This document shows positions 1 through 7,726 of a stretch of DNA of 12,814 nucleotides, piece by piece. The stretch spans positions 1 to 12,814 of the forward strand of contig CABPYL010000053.1 of assembly GCA_902461565.1 (NCBI GenBank). The letters run 5' to 3'. The DNA is from an uncultured Porphyromonadaceae bacterium (GTDB lineage: Bacteria > Bacteroidota > Bacteroidia > Bacteroidales > Muribaculaceae). The notes under the pieces are model-generated. The model was given only the letters and a program-made list of their open reading frames with translations, was not told where the DNA came from and did no database searches. The position numbers were made by a program, and so were the translations under genes. Every line of letters starts with the position of its first letter. Position 1 is the first letter of the stretch.

Positions 1-23
1 GGAAAAGTAGGTAACCGCCCCTT

Positions 24-55
24 AGCTCCGGAGAATCCCTCTCCGGAGCTTTTTT
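24..55 (+). terminator. Rho-independent terminator of an upstream gene
   Basis: A perfect 10-base-pair stem (AGCTCCGGAG at 24-33 with CTCCGGAGCT at 41-50) encloses a 7-base loop and runs straight into six T residues (50-55). There is no T tract on the other strand, so it acts on plus-strand transcripts arriving from the left. An in-frame GAA AAG TAG at 2-10 could be the last codons of the gene it serves, but ten bases are too few to identify that gene. The hairpin insulates the next operon from upstream transcription. Confidence 0.9.
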
Positions 56-105
56 GTTGCTACGCAGAATCAGGAATGTTACTGAAATTGAAAATCAATA
101 GCGGA

Positions 106-137
106 TTTGCAGGGGTGAAGAAAAATTGCTAAATTTG
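106..137 (+). promoter_or_regulatory. Bacteroidetes-type promoter (-33 TTTG, -7 TAAATTTG)
   Basis: TTTG at 106-109 is followed after 20 bases by TAAATTTG at 130-137. This matches the Bacteroidetes primary sigma factor consensus of TTTG, 19-21 bases, then TAnnTTTG. It lies in the gap between the leading terminator and the DUF2723 gene. Transcription should start a few bases after 137, at roughly 141-145, which bears on the choice of start codon for the following gene. It probably drives the glycosyltransferase, deacetylase and queG as one transcript. Confidence 0.75.
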
Positions 138-165
138 CGTTTCGGCAATGCTGCCCGTGTTTATT

Positions 166-3100
166 ATGAAAAAATACAATCTAATCAACAATGCCCTCGG
201 CTGGCTTTGCTTTTTTATTGCTGCCGTAACATATCTGCTTACGGTTGAGCCGACGGCAAGTTTTTGGGACTGTCCCGAATTTATTCTCCAAGGCGCGAAA
301 CTCGAGGTTGGTCATCCACCGGGCAACCCTATATTTATGCTTGCCGCCCGTTTCTTTATTACACTTTTTGGCGGCAGCATGAGCAGTGCGGCACTTGCTG
401 TAAACTGTATGTCAGCATTGCTTAGCGCAGCAACTATTCTGCTTCTGTTCTGGACTATCACGCATTTTATCCGTCGTATTATCGTAGCCGACGATGCTAC
501 TGACATCGGCTGGTGGAAGATGTTTGTCATAATGGCCGGTGGTGTATGTGGCTCGCTTGCCTACACCTGGAGTGATACGTTCTGGTTTTCGGCTGTTGAG
601 GGAGAGGTATACGCCTTCTCGTCGTTCTGTACGGCTTTGGTCGTATGGCTTATGCTGAAGTGGGAAAACCGTGCCGATCAGCCTCATTCCGATCGTTATC
701 TTATTCTTATAGCGTATATTATCGGCGTCTCTATCGCCGTACATCTGCTTAACCTGCTGTGTATACCGGCACTTGGGCTTATCTTCTACTATCGCAAGTG
801 GAAGAATGCGAGTGCTACAGGTTCGCTGATTGCACTCGGCGTTTCGTGTGTTATCGTGGCCGCGATTCTCTACGGTCTTGTGCCCGGTTTCATACAGGTT
901 GCTCAGTGGTTCGAACTGCTGTTCGTCAACGGACTGCACCTCAGCTACAACATGGGCGTGCTTATCTATGCTGTACTGTTGGTGGCTGTGTTCATACTCA
1001 CAATCAAGGCACTGTACAAGGCTAATAATCCCGGTCGAGTGCGTCTGTTGTTCCTTCTTAGTATAGGTTTATCCGGTATGCCCTTCATCGGCCATTCAGC
1101 CGTTGTTGGTACGCTTGTGCTTATTGCCCTGGCAGTTTACCTGTGGGGCTTCTGCAAGAAGATTCCCGTGCGTGTATTCACGATCATAATACTGAGTGTG
1201 TTTGTTATCTTCGTTGGATATGCCTCGTATGCGCTGCTGCTTATCCGTGCCAGTGCAAACACGCCCATGAACCAGAACGCGCCCGACAATGTGTTTGCCC
1301 TCGCTTCGTACCTTAATCGCGAACAGTATGGCGACCGCCCGTTGTTCCGCGGTCCGGTATTCGCCGAAACTCTCGACGAGGAAGAATATCCCGCCGGTTC
1401 GGGCAACTACTATGTTATGGTTGACCAGTACGGGCGCCCGCAGACAAAAATTCTCGACAGCTATCTGCGCGATGAGAACGGTCAGGCATACAATACGCCT
1501 TCGCAGGTATATACCAAGGTTGTAAAGACCGACTCCACGCAGGCCGACGAGTATGTGAAGGAAATCGAGCGACCCGATTATCGCACGCTCCCCGATCTTG
1601 ACGTGTTCTTTACACGTATTTACAGCAATGATCCCGACGGAAACCATGTGCGCGGCTACAAGTCGTGGGCCGGCTATTCCACACCCGATATCAATTATAT
1701 TCCTGCAGAAGTGCGTCAGAAATGGGCCGCTCAGGGCTATGCGCCCCGCTACGAGGTGGTTCAGTACCTGCCTAATCTGGAGCCAGTAACTACTGCGGAG
1801 GATGCTGCCACCGGCGAACCTGTGTCAACCGCTATGGTATGGAAGCCGGGTTATGATGTGAATCTGAGCTACTTTGTAAACTATCAGCTCAACCACATGT
1901 ACTGGCGCTATTTTATGTGGAACTTCGCGGGACGGCAGAACGATATCCAGGGCAACGGCGAACCTCACCTCGGCAACTGGATTTCCGGTATACCCGTTAT
2001 CGACAATGCCCGTCTCGGCGATCAGTCGCTTTTGCCCGACGAATTCGGCAAAGGCAACAAGGGACATAACGTGTTCTATATGCTGCCTCTCATCCTTGGA
2101 CTTATAGGCTTGCTGTGGCAGGCACTTTATAACCACCGGTTGAATCCTATGCGCGGCATCCAGCAGTTCTGGGTAGTGTTCTTCCTGTTCTTCATGACGG
2201 GTATCGCCATTGTGCTGTATCTTAACCAGACACCCGGACAGCCACGTGAGCGCGACTATGCTTTCGCCGGTTCGTTCTACGCATACGCCATATGGATTGG
2301 CATCGGAGTGCCTGCTTTGGCGGTGATGTTGCGAAATCTCCTTACGCCCAAGCCCAAGAAGGATGCGGCAGAAGTGGCAGAGCCTTCGAAAGGTATCGAC
2401 ATCGCAACCGCGGCTCTGGCTTGTGTGGTCGCTTTGGGTGTACCCCTTCAGATGGTGTCGCAGACTTGGGACGATCATGACCGTTCCGGCCGCTACACTA
2501 CACGCGATTTCGGTTTCGATTATCTTGCTTCGCTCGATGACAACGCCATAATCTTTACCAATGGCGACAACGATACTTTCCCTCTGTGGTACGCACAGGA
2601 AGTAGAAGGCTTCCGTCCCGATGTACGCGTGGTTAATCTGTCGTACCTTACCACCGACTGGTACGCCAATCAGATGCAGCGTCCCACCGGCGGTGCTGAC
2701 GCGATACCCATGACGGCACAACCCAAGGATTATGCGTACGAGCGCATGGCCTACAGCTTTATCCTTCCCGGTGCGAAGAATGATACCGCCGCTATCGTGG
2801 CGCTGAAAGACCTTTATGCTTCCGACGCCTCGCTCTATGGTGCACCGATAATGTCGATGCCAAAGGTTATGATGCCCGTGGATTCTGCTGCCGCAATGCA
2901 GCGTTACTCCTCAGGTGATGCCGGTATCGACAGCATCCTGCTTGCTCCGGGGCTTGATAATATACGTCTGGATTTCTCGCGCAACGGCGGTCTTAATCAG
3001 AGCAAGGTCCTGTCGCTCGACATGGTCGCTAATTCCGTTGCCTCAGGCTGGAAGCGTCCCGTATATTTCGCCACCACTGTGCCGACATCGTACTATCTCG

Positions 3101-3996
3101 GTCTTACGCCATATCTTGGCGGTGTGGGTATGGCATACGAGGTTACGCCCTTCCGAAACAATGCCTATTCACCCACGGCAGTGAAGGCCTACGACCGCAT
3201 CATCAACGATTTCCGTTGGGGAGGTCTCGACGCCCCTGATGCCGAGAAGCTCTATCTCGACGAAACCGTGCGTCGCATGGCTGCCTCTGTCCGTTCCGGT
3301 ATCTATACTACAGTGGAGGACCTTATGCGTACCGGCGAACTGGATGCTACCCCTGCGGCGCGCGAGGCAGCGAAGAAAGCAGGGTTGGAAGAACCTGCGA
3401 CGTTCAACGACATGGCCCGTCAGCTTCTCGACCTTATCGATGAGAAGATGCCTGCGAAAGTATCGCCCTACGACGGTATGCTCGGTCTTTACTTCGCCCG
3501 CTCTTACCTCGACCTCTATTTGGCCACAGGCAACAAGGCCGATCTTGTCAAGGCTCGCCGGCTTGCCGAGGCTGAGGCCGAACGCTACGCCCAGCTTGTG
3601 CGCTATGCTTCCGCCCTCGATCCGCATCTCTACAATCAGCTTGGCCGCAGCGAATCGTATGCTCTCCAGTATCTTGGCGAGGCAGTGGCTCTCAGGAACT
3701 ATGCCGAAGCGCTGTCTTCCGACGCCGTTACTCCCGAAGATAAGGACCTCGTTCGTTCTCTCTCTCTTGAGGATGATCTGAATTTCGCTCAGATAGTGTT
3801 TATCGACGGTTTCACCCTCGACGAGATGCGCCAGCAGATCGCCGCCGTGCCAGCAGAACAGCGCGGACTTGTTGCTAAGGCTATAGGCGTGATGGAAATG
3901 AACCAGAGGGCCGGAATCGACCCGATGGCTTACTCTCGCGAGCTGATGGACAAGTATAATTTCACCTCCGCCGACTGGGCGAAAGTGCTCCGTTAG
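166..3996 (+). CDS. DUF2723 family membrane glycosyltransferase (GT-C fold, protein O-mannosyltransferase-like)
   Basis: A protein of 1276 residues typical of the large Bacteroidetes DUF2723 proteins, thought to be polytopic GT-C glycosyltransferases (CAZy GT117, from memory) that use lipid-linked sugars at the inner membrane. The DUF2723 signature is near the N terminus, with ASFWDCPEF at about 31-39 and LEVGHPPGNP at about 46-55; the acidic residues there are the likely active site. About ten hydrophobic segments fill residues 10-362. A hydrophilic stretch (about 365-575) follows, then about four more membrane segments (635-762) and a soluble C-terminal half containing TNGDNDTFPLWYAQ (798-811) and a helical end. 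I chose ATG 166 (MKKYNLINN) over ATG 148: it fits the usual MKKY start of the family as I remember it, and ATG 148 would leave almost no leader after the promoter. The acceptor and sugar cannot be read from sequence. The family is sure, the reaction less so. Confidence 0.9.
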   Translation: MKKYNLINNALGWLCFFIAAVTYLLTVEPTASFWDCPEFILQGAKLEVGHPPGNPIFMLAARFFITLFGGSMSSAALAVNCMSALLSAATILLLFWTITHFIRRIIVADDATDIGWWKMFVIMAGGVCGSLAYTWSDTFWFSAVEGEVYAFSSFCTALVVWLMLKWENRADQPHSDRYLILIAYIIGVSIAVHLLNLLCIPALGLIFYYRKWKNASATGSLIALGVSCVIVAAILYGLVPGFIQVAQWFELLFVNGLHLSYNMGVLIYAVLLVAVFILTIKALYKANNPGRVRLLFLLSIGLSGMPFIGHSAVVGTLVLIALAVYLWGFCKKIPVRVFTIIILSVFVIFVGYASYALLLIRASANTPMNQNAPDNVFALASYLNREQYGDRPLFRGPVFAETLDEEEYPAGSGNYYVMVDQYGRPQTKILDSYLRDENGQAYNTPSQVYTKVVKTDSTQADEYVKEIERPDYRTLPDLDVFFTRIYSNDPDGNHVRGYKSWAGYSTPDINYIPAEVRQKWAAQGYAPRYEVVQYLPNLEPVTTAEDAATGEPVSTAMVWKPGYDVNLSYFVNYQLNHMYWRYFMWNFAGRQNDIQGNGEPHLGNWISGIPVIDNARLGDQSLLPDEFGKGNKGHNVFYMLPLILGLIGLLWQALYNHRLNPMRGIQQFWVVFFLFFMTGIAIVLYLNQTPGQPRERDYAFAGSFYAYAIWIGIGVPALAVMLRNLLTPKPKKDAAEVAEPSKGIDIATAALACVVALGVPLQMVSQTWDDHDRSGRYTTRDFGFDYLASLDDNAIIFTNGDNDTFPLWYAQEVEGFRPDVRVVNLSYLTTDWYANQMQRPTGGADAIPMTAQPKDYAYERMAYSFILPGAKNDTAAIVALKDLYASDASLYGAPIMSMPKVMMPVDSAAAMQRYSSGDAGIDSILLAPGLDNIRLDFSRNGGLNQSKVLSLDMVANSVASGWKRPVYFATTVPTSYYLGLTPYLGGVGMAYEVTPFRNNAYSPTAVKAYDRIINDFRWGGLDAPDAEKLYLDETVRRMAASVRSGIYTTVEDLMRTGELDATPAAREAAKKAGLEEPATFNDMARQLLDLIDEKMPAKVSPYDGMLGLYFARSYLDLYLATGNKADLVKARRLAEAEAERYAQLVRYASALDPHLYNQLGRSESYALQYLGEAVALRNYAEALSSDAVTPEDKDLVRSLSLEDDLNFAQIVFIDGFTLDEMRQQIAAVPAEQRGLVAKAIGVMEMNQRAGIDPMAYSRELMDKYNFTSADWAKVLR

Positions 3997-4000
3997 GCCC

Positions 4001-4621
4001 ATGCTGATAGAACAGCCTCCTCTCCTGTACCGCCTCCTCTTCCCCGAAGCCTTATGGCGAATCAAGCTTCGGGGAGGAAAAAATGTGGCATATATAACTT
4101 TTGACGACGGCCCGATACCCGAGGAAACACCTTGGGTATTGGACACGCTCGACCGCTACGGTGTGAAAGCCACTTTTTTTATGGTGGGCGACAACGTGAG
4201 GCGGCATCCCGAACTTATGGAGGAAGTGCGTCGCCGCGGGCATACCATAGGGAACCATACCATGCACCACGCGCAGGGTTTCAGAATGAAGACCCGTCGT
4301 TATCTGCGCGATGTAAGCGAGGCCGCAAAACTGATAGACTCCCAGTATTTCCGTCCGCCGCACGGCATTATCCGCTGGAAGCAGGCGGCTGCGCTTAAGG
4401 AGCACTTCAACATTGTGATGTACGACCTTGTAACGCGCGACTATTCCAAAAAGCTTACCGGAGAGCAGGTGCTGGCCAATGTGCGCCGATATGCCCGCAA
4501 TGGCTCCATCATAGTGTTCCACGATTCTCTGAAAGCGTCGGCAAACATGCGCTATGCAATGCCACGCGCCATCGAATGGCTTCTTGAACAAGGCTATGAG
4601 CTCCTCCCGCTGCCCCGGTGA
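4001..4621 (+). CDS. Polysaccharide deacetylase (NodB domain, carbohydrate esterase family 4)
   Basis: This 206-residue protein is almost entirely one NodB homology domain, which removes N- or O-acetyl groups from polysaccharides with the help of a divalent metal. All motifs are visible: TFDDGP at 33-38 (D35 likely base, D36 metal ligand), the HTxxH metal motif at 86-90, RPPHG at 118-122, an aspartate-containing DLVTRDY at 142-148, and the FH motif ending at H174. I see no signal peptide or membrane segment, so it may act in the cytoplasm or on the inner face of the membrane, perhaps on a precursor glycan. It starts 4 bases after the glycosyltransferase stop and overlaps queG, so co-transcription is very likely. 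The pairing with a glycosyltransferase suggests shared envelope glycan work, but that is inference. A strong inverted repeat lies early in its coding sequence. Confidence 0.93.
   Translation: MLIEQPPLLYRLLFPEALWRIKLRGGKNVAYITFDDGPIPEETPWVLDTLDRYGVKATFFMVGDNVRRHPELMEEVRRRGHTIGNHTMHHAQGFRMKTRRYLRDVSEAAKLIDSQYFRPPHGIIRWKQAAALKEHFNIVMYDLVTRDYSKKLTGEQVLANVRRYARNGSIIVFHDSLKASANMRYAMPRAIEWLLEQGYELLPLPR
4038..4078 (+). repeat. Inverted repeat / mRNA hairpin inside the deacetylase gene
   Basis: Bases 4038-4050 pair with 4066-4078: 13 pairs with one G-T wobble, including an unbroken 10-base-pair core (TCCCCGAAGC with GCTTCGGGGA), around a 15-base loop. It sits about 40 bases after the deacetylase start codon. 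A-rich sequence, not T-rich, follows on the plus strand, and no T tract follows on the minus strand, so it is not an intrinsic terminator. It may affect translation, RNA processing or stability between the first two genes, or it may be a by-product of coding. Confidence 0.6.
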
Positions 4622-5546
4622 TGGATCTCCGGGCGCATCCGTTCTTGCGGCGGCCCGCGAAGCCGGCGCATGTGCTGTCGGTTTTGCCCGAGTTGAGCCT
4701 GTAGATCCAAGCCATGCCGAACAGTTCCGCCACTGGATTGCCCGCGGCTGCAACGCCGGCATGGATTATCTCGAAAAATACTACGATGTCCGCGACAATC
4801 CGGCGCTGCTGCTTGATGGTGCCCGTTCCATTTTGTGTCTCGCATTTCCGTACGCCGACGGCACAACGCAGCATCATCCGCTTTTTGCTGATTACGCCCT
4901 TGGCCGCGACTATCACGAGGTGCTTCGCAAGCATCTCGCTCCCGTTGCCGCGATTATGGAGGCAACTGTCCCGGAATCACGCACGCGTATATGTATAGAT
5001 ACAGCGCCCATCCGCGAACGCTACTGGGCTGCAAAGGCAGGTCTCGGTATTATCGGGCTCAACAATCAGCTTATCGTGCCCGGCATAGGGTCTGCCGTAT
5101 TTCTGGCCGAGATTTTGTGGACAGCTGACGCCGAACCGGCGGAGAGCCGGCTCGAACAGAGTTGCCTGCGATGTGGAAGATGCGTTAAAGCGTGTCCCGT
5201 CGGCGCCATAGACGGCATCGGCGCCCTTGATGCGCGGAAATGCCTGTCGTATCTTACCATCGAGCACCGCGGCGACCTGCCCGAGGGTGTCTCTCTTGCC
5301 GGTCGACGTATTTACGGCTGCGATATCTGTCGCAGCGTATGTCCGTATAATTCCGAAGTTCTACATTTGCCGGTTCTTGACGAATTCAAACCCTCCGATG
5401 CGCTTATGAATCTTTCTTTGCAAGATATCGCGGATATGGAGCAGCCGCAGTTCTCGACGATATTCTCGCATAGCGCCGTCAAGCGCGCCAAGCTCGCAGG
5501 CCTCAAAAGAAACTCTCTCGCCGCCCTGAAACATGGGGATAATTGA
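4596..5546 (+). CDS. queG: Epoxyqueuosine reductase QueG
   Basis: QueG is the cobalamin-dependent iron-sulfur enzyme that reduces epoxyqueuosine to queuosine at the wobble base of tRNAs with GUN anticodons, the last step of queuosine synthesis. The 316-residue product shows the N-terminal cobalamin-binding region (AGMDYLEKY at 54-62), the conserved CIDTAPIRER at 133-142 with D135 as the likely catalytic acid, and two 4Fe-4S sites built from C190, C193, C196, C200 and C216, C242, C245, C249 (ending CDICRSVCPYN). It lacks the longer C-terminal HEAT-like part of the E. coli enzyme (about 380 residues), as I recall is usual for Bacteroidetes. I chose ATG 4596, which overlaps the deacetylase by 26 bases; a longer start at ATG 4554 would deepen the overlap without adding recognisable family sequence. 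The ATG at 4621 is out of frame. Translational coupling to the deacetylase is likely, though the functions appear unrelated. Confidence 0.95.
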   Translation: MSSSRCPGDGSPGASVLAAAREAGACAVGFARVEPVDPSHAEQFRHWIARGCNAGMDYLEKYYDVRDNPALLLDGARSILCLAFPYADGTTQHHPLFADYALGRDYHEVLRKHLAPVAAIMEATVPESRTRICIDTAPIRERYWAAKAGLGIIGLNNQLIVPGIGSAVFLAEILWTADAEPAESRLEQSCLRCGRCVKACPVGAIDGIGALDARKCLSYLTIEHRGDLPEGVSLAGRRIYGCDICRSVCPYNSEVLHLPVLDEFKPSDALMNLSLQDIADMEQPQFSTIFSHSAVKRAKLAGLKRNSLAALKHGDN

Positions 5547-5547
5547 G

Positions 5548-5555
5548 TAACTTTG
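5548..5555 (+). promoter_or_regulatory. -7 promoter box TAACTTTG ahead of recQ
   Basis: TAACTTTG, followed by C, is a perfect match to the Bacteroidetes TAnnTTTG -7 element. It lies in the 17-base gap between the queG stop and the recQ ATG. No TTG or TTTG is seen 19-21 bases upstream (around 5525-5528 there is only a CTG), so the -33 half is weak. The element ends 8 bases before ATG 5564, giving a leader of only a few bases. It would give recQ its own transcript besides any read-through from queG. Confidence 0.6.
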
Positions 5556-5563
5556 CACTTATT

Positions 5564-7690
5564 ATGAACACACCGCTGCGCACGAGGGCTGAAGCCCTGC
5601 TATCTCGTTTTTATGGTTATCATTCTTTCCGCCCGGGACAGTTCGAAGTTATCGAGGCTGTTGCCACGGGGCGCGATGCTGTCGTGATAATGCCTACGGG
5701 CGGCGGCAAGTCGATATGCTACCAGATACCGGCGTTGCTTGCCGCCGACAGCTGTGCCGTTATCATATCTCCCTTGATAGCCCTTATGCAGGACCAGACA
5801 CAGGGCCTTGTCGCCAATGGCATACCGGCTGCAGCGCTCCATTCCAACCAGTCGGAGACAGAGAATATGCGCATATTCTCGGCTGCGGCGCAGGGAAAAC
5901 TTAAACTGCTGTATGTGTCGCCGGAACGTCTGTTGGCCGACATCGAGATGTTCGCGGCGCTGCATGTGAGCCTTTTTGCCGTAGACGAAGCGCACTGCAT
6001 ATCGCAGTGGGGACACGATTTCCGTCCGGTATATACACAGTTGGCGGTACTGAAGGAGCGCTTTCCGGGTATCCCGGTAGTGGCGCTTACGGCCACAGCC
6101 GACCGTCTTACGCGAAACGATATTGTCGCGCGTCTCAATCTGAACAATCCTTATTGTCTGCTGTCGTCGTTCGACCGTCCGAATATCTCGCTGAGTGTGT
6201 ATTCGAGTCCGTCGGCGGCACAGCGCTACAAGTTCGTAGCCTCGATGGCTTCTAAGTACCCGCAGGATTCGGGCGTTGTCTACTGCCTGTCGCGCAAAGG
6301 CGCCGAGGACACCTGCCGGGCGGTGAAGTTGCTTGGTGTGCGCGCCGTGTGCTACCATGCCGGGATGTCGGCTACCGATCGCGATGCGTCGCTGAAATCT
6401 TTCCTTGCCGGGCGCGCACAGGTTGTGTGCGCAACAGTGGCCTTCGGCATGGGTATCGACAAGAGCAACATCCGCTGGGTGGTGCATATGAATATGCCTG
6501 GCAATATAGAGAGCTACTATCAGGAAATAGGTCGCGCAGGTCGCGACGGTCTGCCGGCCGAAGCGGTGCTGTTCTATTCGCTGCAGGATGTGATTCTGCG
6601 GCGCAATTTCGCGCAGGAGTCGGGGCTTCCGCTTGTAAACCGCGAAAAACTTCAGCGGATGCAGGAGTATGCCGAGGCACGCGTGTGCCGCCGCCGCATT
6701 CTTCTGAGCTATTTCAGCGAGGAGCGAAACTGCGACTGCGGCAACTGCGACGTGTGCCGCAATCCGCGTCCGCATATCAACGGCAGCGTTCTGGCACAGA
6801 AGGCCATGAGCGGAATAATGCGCACGGGCGCGAAAATTGGTCTGCGCACATTGGTGGGCATATTGCGCGGCTCGGCCCGCTTTGATATAAAGAATATGGG
6901 CTACGACCATCTGCCTACTTTTGGCTGCGGTGCCGACCTGTCGGAGGACGAATGGATGGATTATATAACCCAGATGGTTCAGCTGGGGCTGATGGAGATA
7001 GCTTACGATGAGGGCAATCACCTTAAACCGACGGCGCTGGGAATGCGGGTTCTGCGCGGGCAGGAGCAGATACGTCTCGCAGTTTTCGCTGGTGTGCGCG
7101 ATGTTACGCGCAAAAAGAGTGCGAAGGCAACACGCGAGGTGTCGGCCGACCCTGTGCAGCAGCTTTTCGAACAGCTTAAAGCAGTGCGCGCGGATGTTGC
7201 GCGCCGCGAGAATCTGATGCCCTACCTTGTGTTCAGCGATGCGTCGCTGCTCGACATGGCGCGCCGGCAACCGACAGATATCAGCGAGTTCCTGCAGGTG
7301 AACGGCGTGGCTGAGAAGAAAGCCGTGCGCTTCGGCAAACGTTTTATCGGCGAAATACGCAAGTTCAAGGGCATGTCTGCCACTGAAAAGGGTGCCACAT
7401 ACAAGGAAACGCTTATCCTTTTCAATGCCGGGTGCACGGCATCCGAAATTGCCGCGATAAAAAATATAAAGGAGGCTACGGTTATGAGCCATTTCGCCGA
7501 ACTGATAAACATGGACATGATAACGGCCTATCACCGCATAATTTCCGCCGACGACTACAAATCTGTATCGGCGGCACTCTCCGCCAACGACTACGCTACC
7601 CTGGATACATATCCTGGCGGCGTAGTGGCCGTGGTGCGGGCGATAAACGGTGCGGTGGAGCGGAAAAAGAACAGCATCGCCGGAGAATAA
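5564..7690 (+). CDS. recQ: ATP-dependent DNA helicase RecQ
   Basis: RecQ unwinds DNA 3'-5' in recombination and replication-fork repair. The 708-residue protein has the full bacterial architecture. Helicase motifs include motif 0 (YGYHSFRPGQ, 17-26), Walker A MPTGGGKS (43-50), DEAH (141-144), ALTATA (174-179) and the arginine-finger motif QEIGRAGRDG (320-329). The RecQ zinc site is C375, C392, C395 and C398 (CGNCDVC), followed by the winged-helix RQC region (about 405-510) and an HRDC domain (about 531-602). A further 100 or so residues hold a probable helix-turn-helix (about 613-648, with ASEIAAIKNIKEATV), making it longer than E. coli RecQ (about 610). ATG 5564 is used because the in-frame TTG at 5543 would place the start upstream of the -7 box and inside queG. 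The UvrD-type helicase gene follows 36 bases later. Confidence 0.97.
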   Translation: MNTPLRTRAEALLSRFYGYHSFRPGQFEVIEAVATGRDAVVIMPTGGGKSICYQIPALLAADSCAVIISPLIALMQDQTQGLVANGIPAAALHSNQSETENMRIFSAAAQGKLKLLYVSPERLLADIEMFAALHVSLFAVDEAHCISQWGHDFRPVYTQLAVLKERFPGIPVVALTATADRLTRNDIVARLNLNNPYCLLSSFDRPNISLSVYSSPSAAQRYKFVASMASKYPQDSGVVYCLSRKGAEDTCRAVKLLGVRAVCYHAGMSATDRDASLKSFLAGRAQVVCATVAFGMGIDKSNIRWVVHMNMPGNIESYYQEIGRAGRDGLPAEAVLFYSLQDVILRRNFAQESGLPLVNREKLQRMQEYAEARVCRRRILLSYFSEERNCDCGNCDVCRNPRPHINGSVLAQKAMSGIMRTGAKIGLRTLVGILRGSARFDIKNMGYDHLPTFGCGADLSEDEWMDYITQMVQLGLMEIAYDEGNHLKPTALGMRVLRGQEQIRLAVFAGVRDVTRKKSAKATREVSADPVQQLFEQLKAVRADVARRENLMPYLVFSDASLLDMARRQPTDISEFLQVNGVAEKKAVRFGKRFIGEIRKFKGMSATEKGATYKETLILFNAGCTASEIAAIKNIKEATVMSHFAELINMDMITAYHRIISADDYKSVSAALSANDYATLDTYPGGVVAVVRAINGAVERKKNSIAGE

Positions 7691-7722
7691 TTTGCGTGGG
7701 GGCGTTTTTCTGAGTATATTCG
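7691..7722 (+). promoter_or_regulatory. Promoter ahead of the UvrD/PcrA helicase gene (TTTG, 20 bases, TATATTCG)
   Basis: TTTG at 7691-7694, directly after the recQ TAA, is followed after 20 bases by TATATTCG at 7715-7722. The spacing is ideal for the Bacteroidetes promoter, and the -7 box differs from TAnnTTTG at one position. Only 4 bases separate the box from ATG 7727, so the predicted transcription start falls at or within the start codon, implying a leaderless mRNA if the promoter is active. It would drive the helicase and the HAD gene behind it. Confidence 0.5.
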
Positions 7723-7726
7723 CGTA

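Noticed and set aside
1..10. Possible last codons (GAA AAG TAG) of an upstream gene
   Set aside because: Position ahead of the terminator is sensible, but two codons are not enough to call a gene or its frame.
1825..2721. A 298-codon minus-strand frame inside the DUF2723 gene
   Set aside because: Same codon-aligned antisense effect as over recQ; no domain, and the plus-strand protein is conserved.
3169..4146. A 325-codon minus-strand frame across the end of the glycosyltransferase and the deacetylase start
   Set aside because: It is codon-aligned with the glycosyltransferase in antisense, covers two well-supported genes and has no recognisable motif.
5139..5154. Short inverted repeat (CCGGC, 5-base loop, GCCGG) inside queG
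   Set aside because: Only 5 base pairs, inside a coding region, no T tract; expected by chance in GC-rich sequence.
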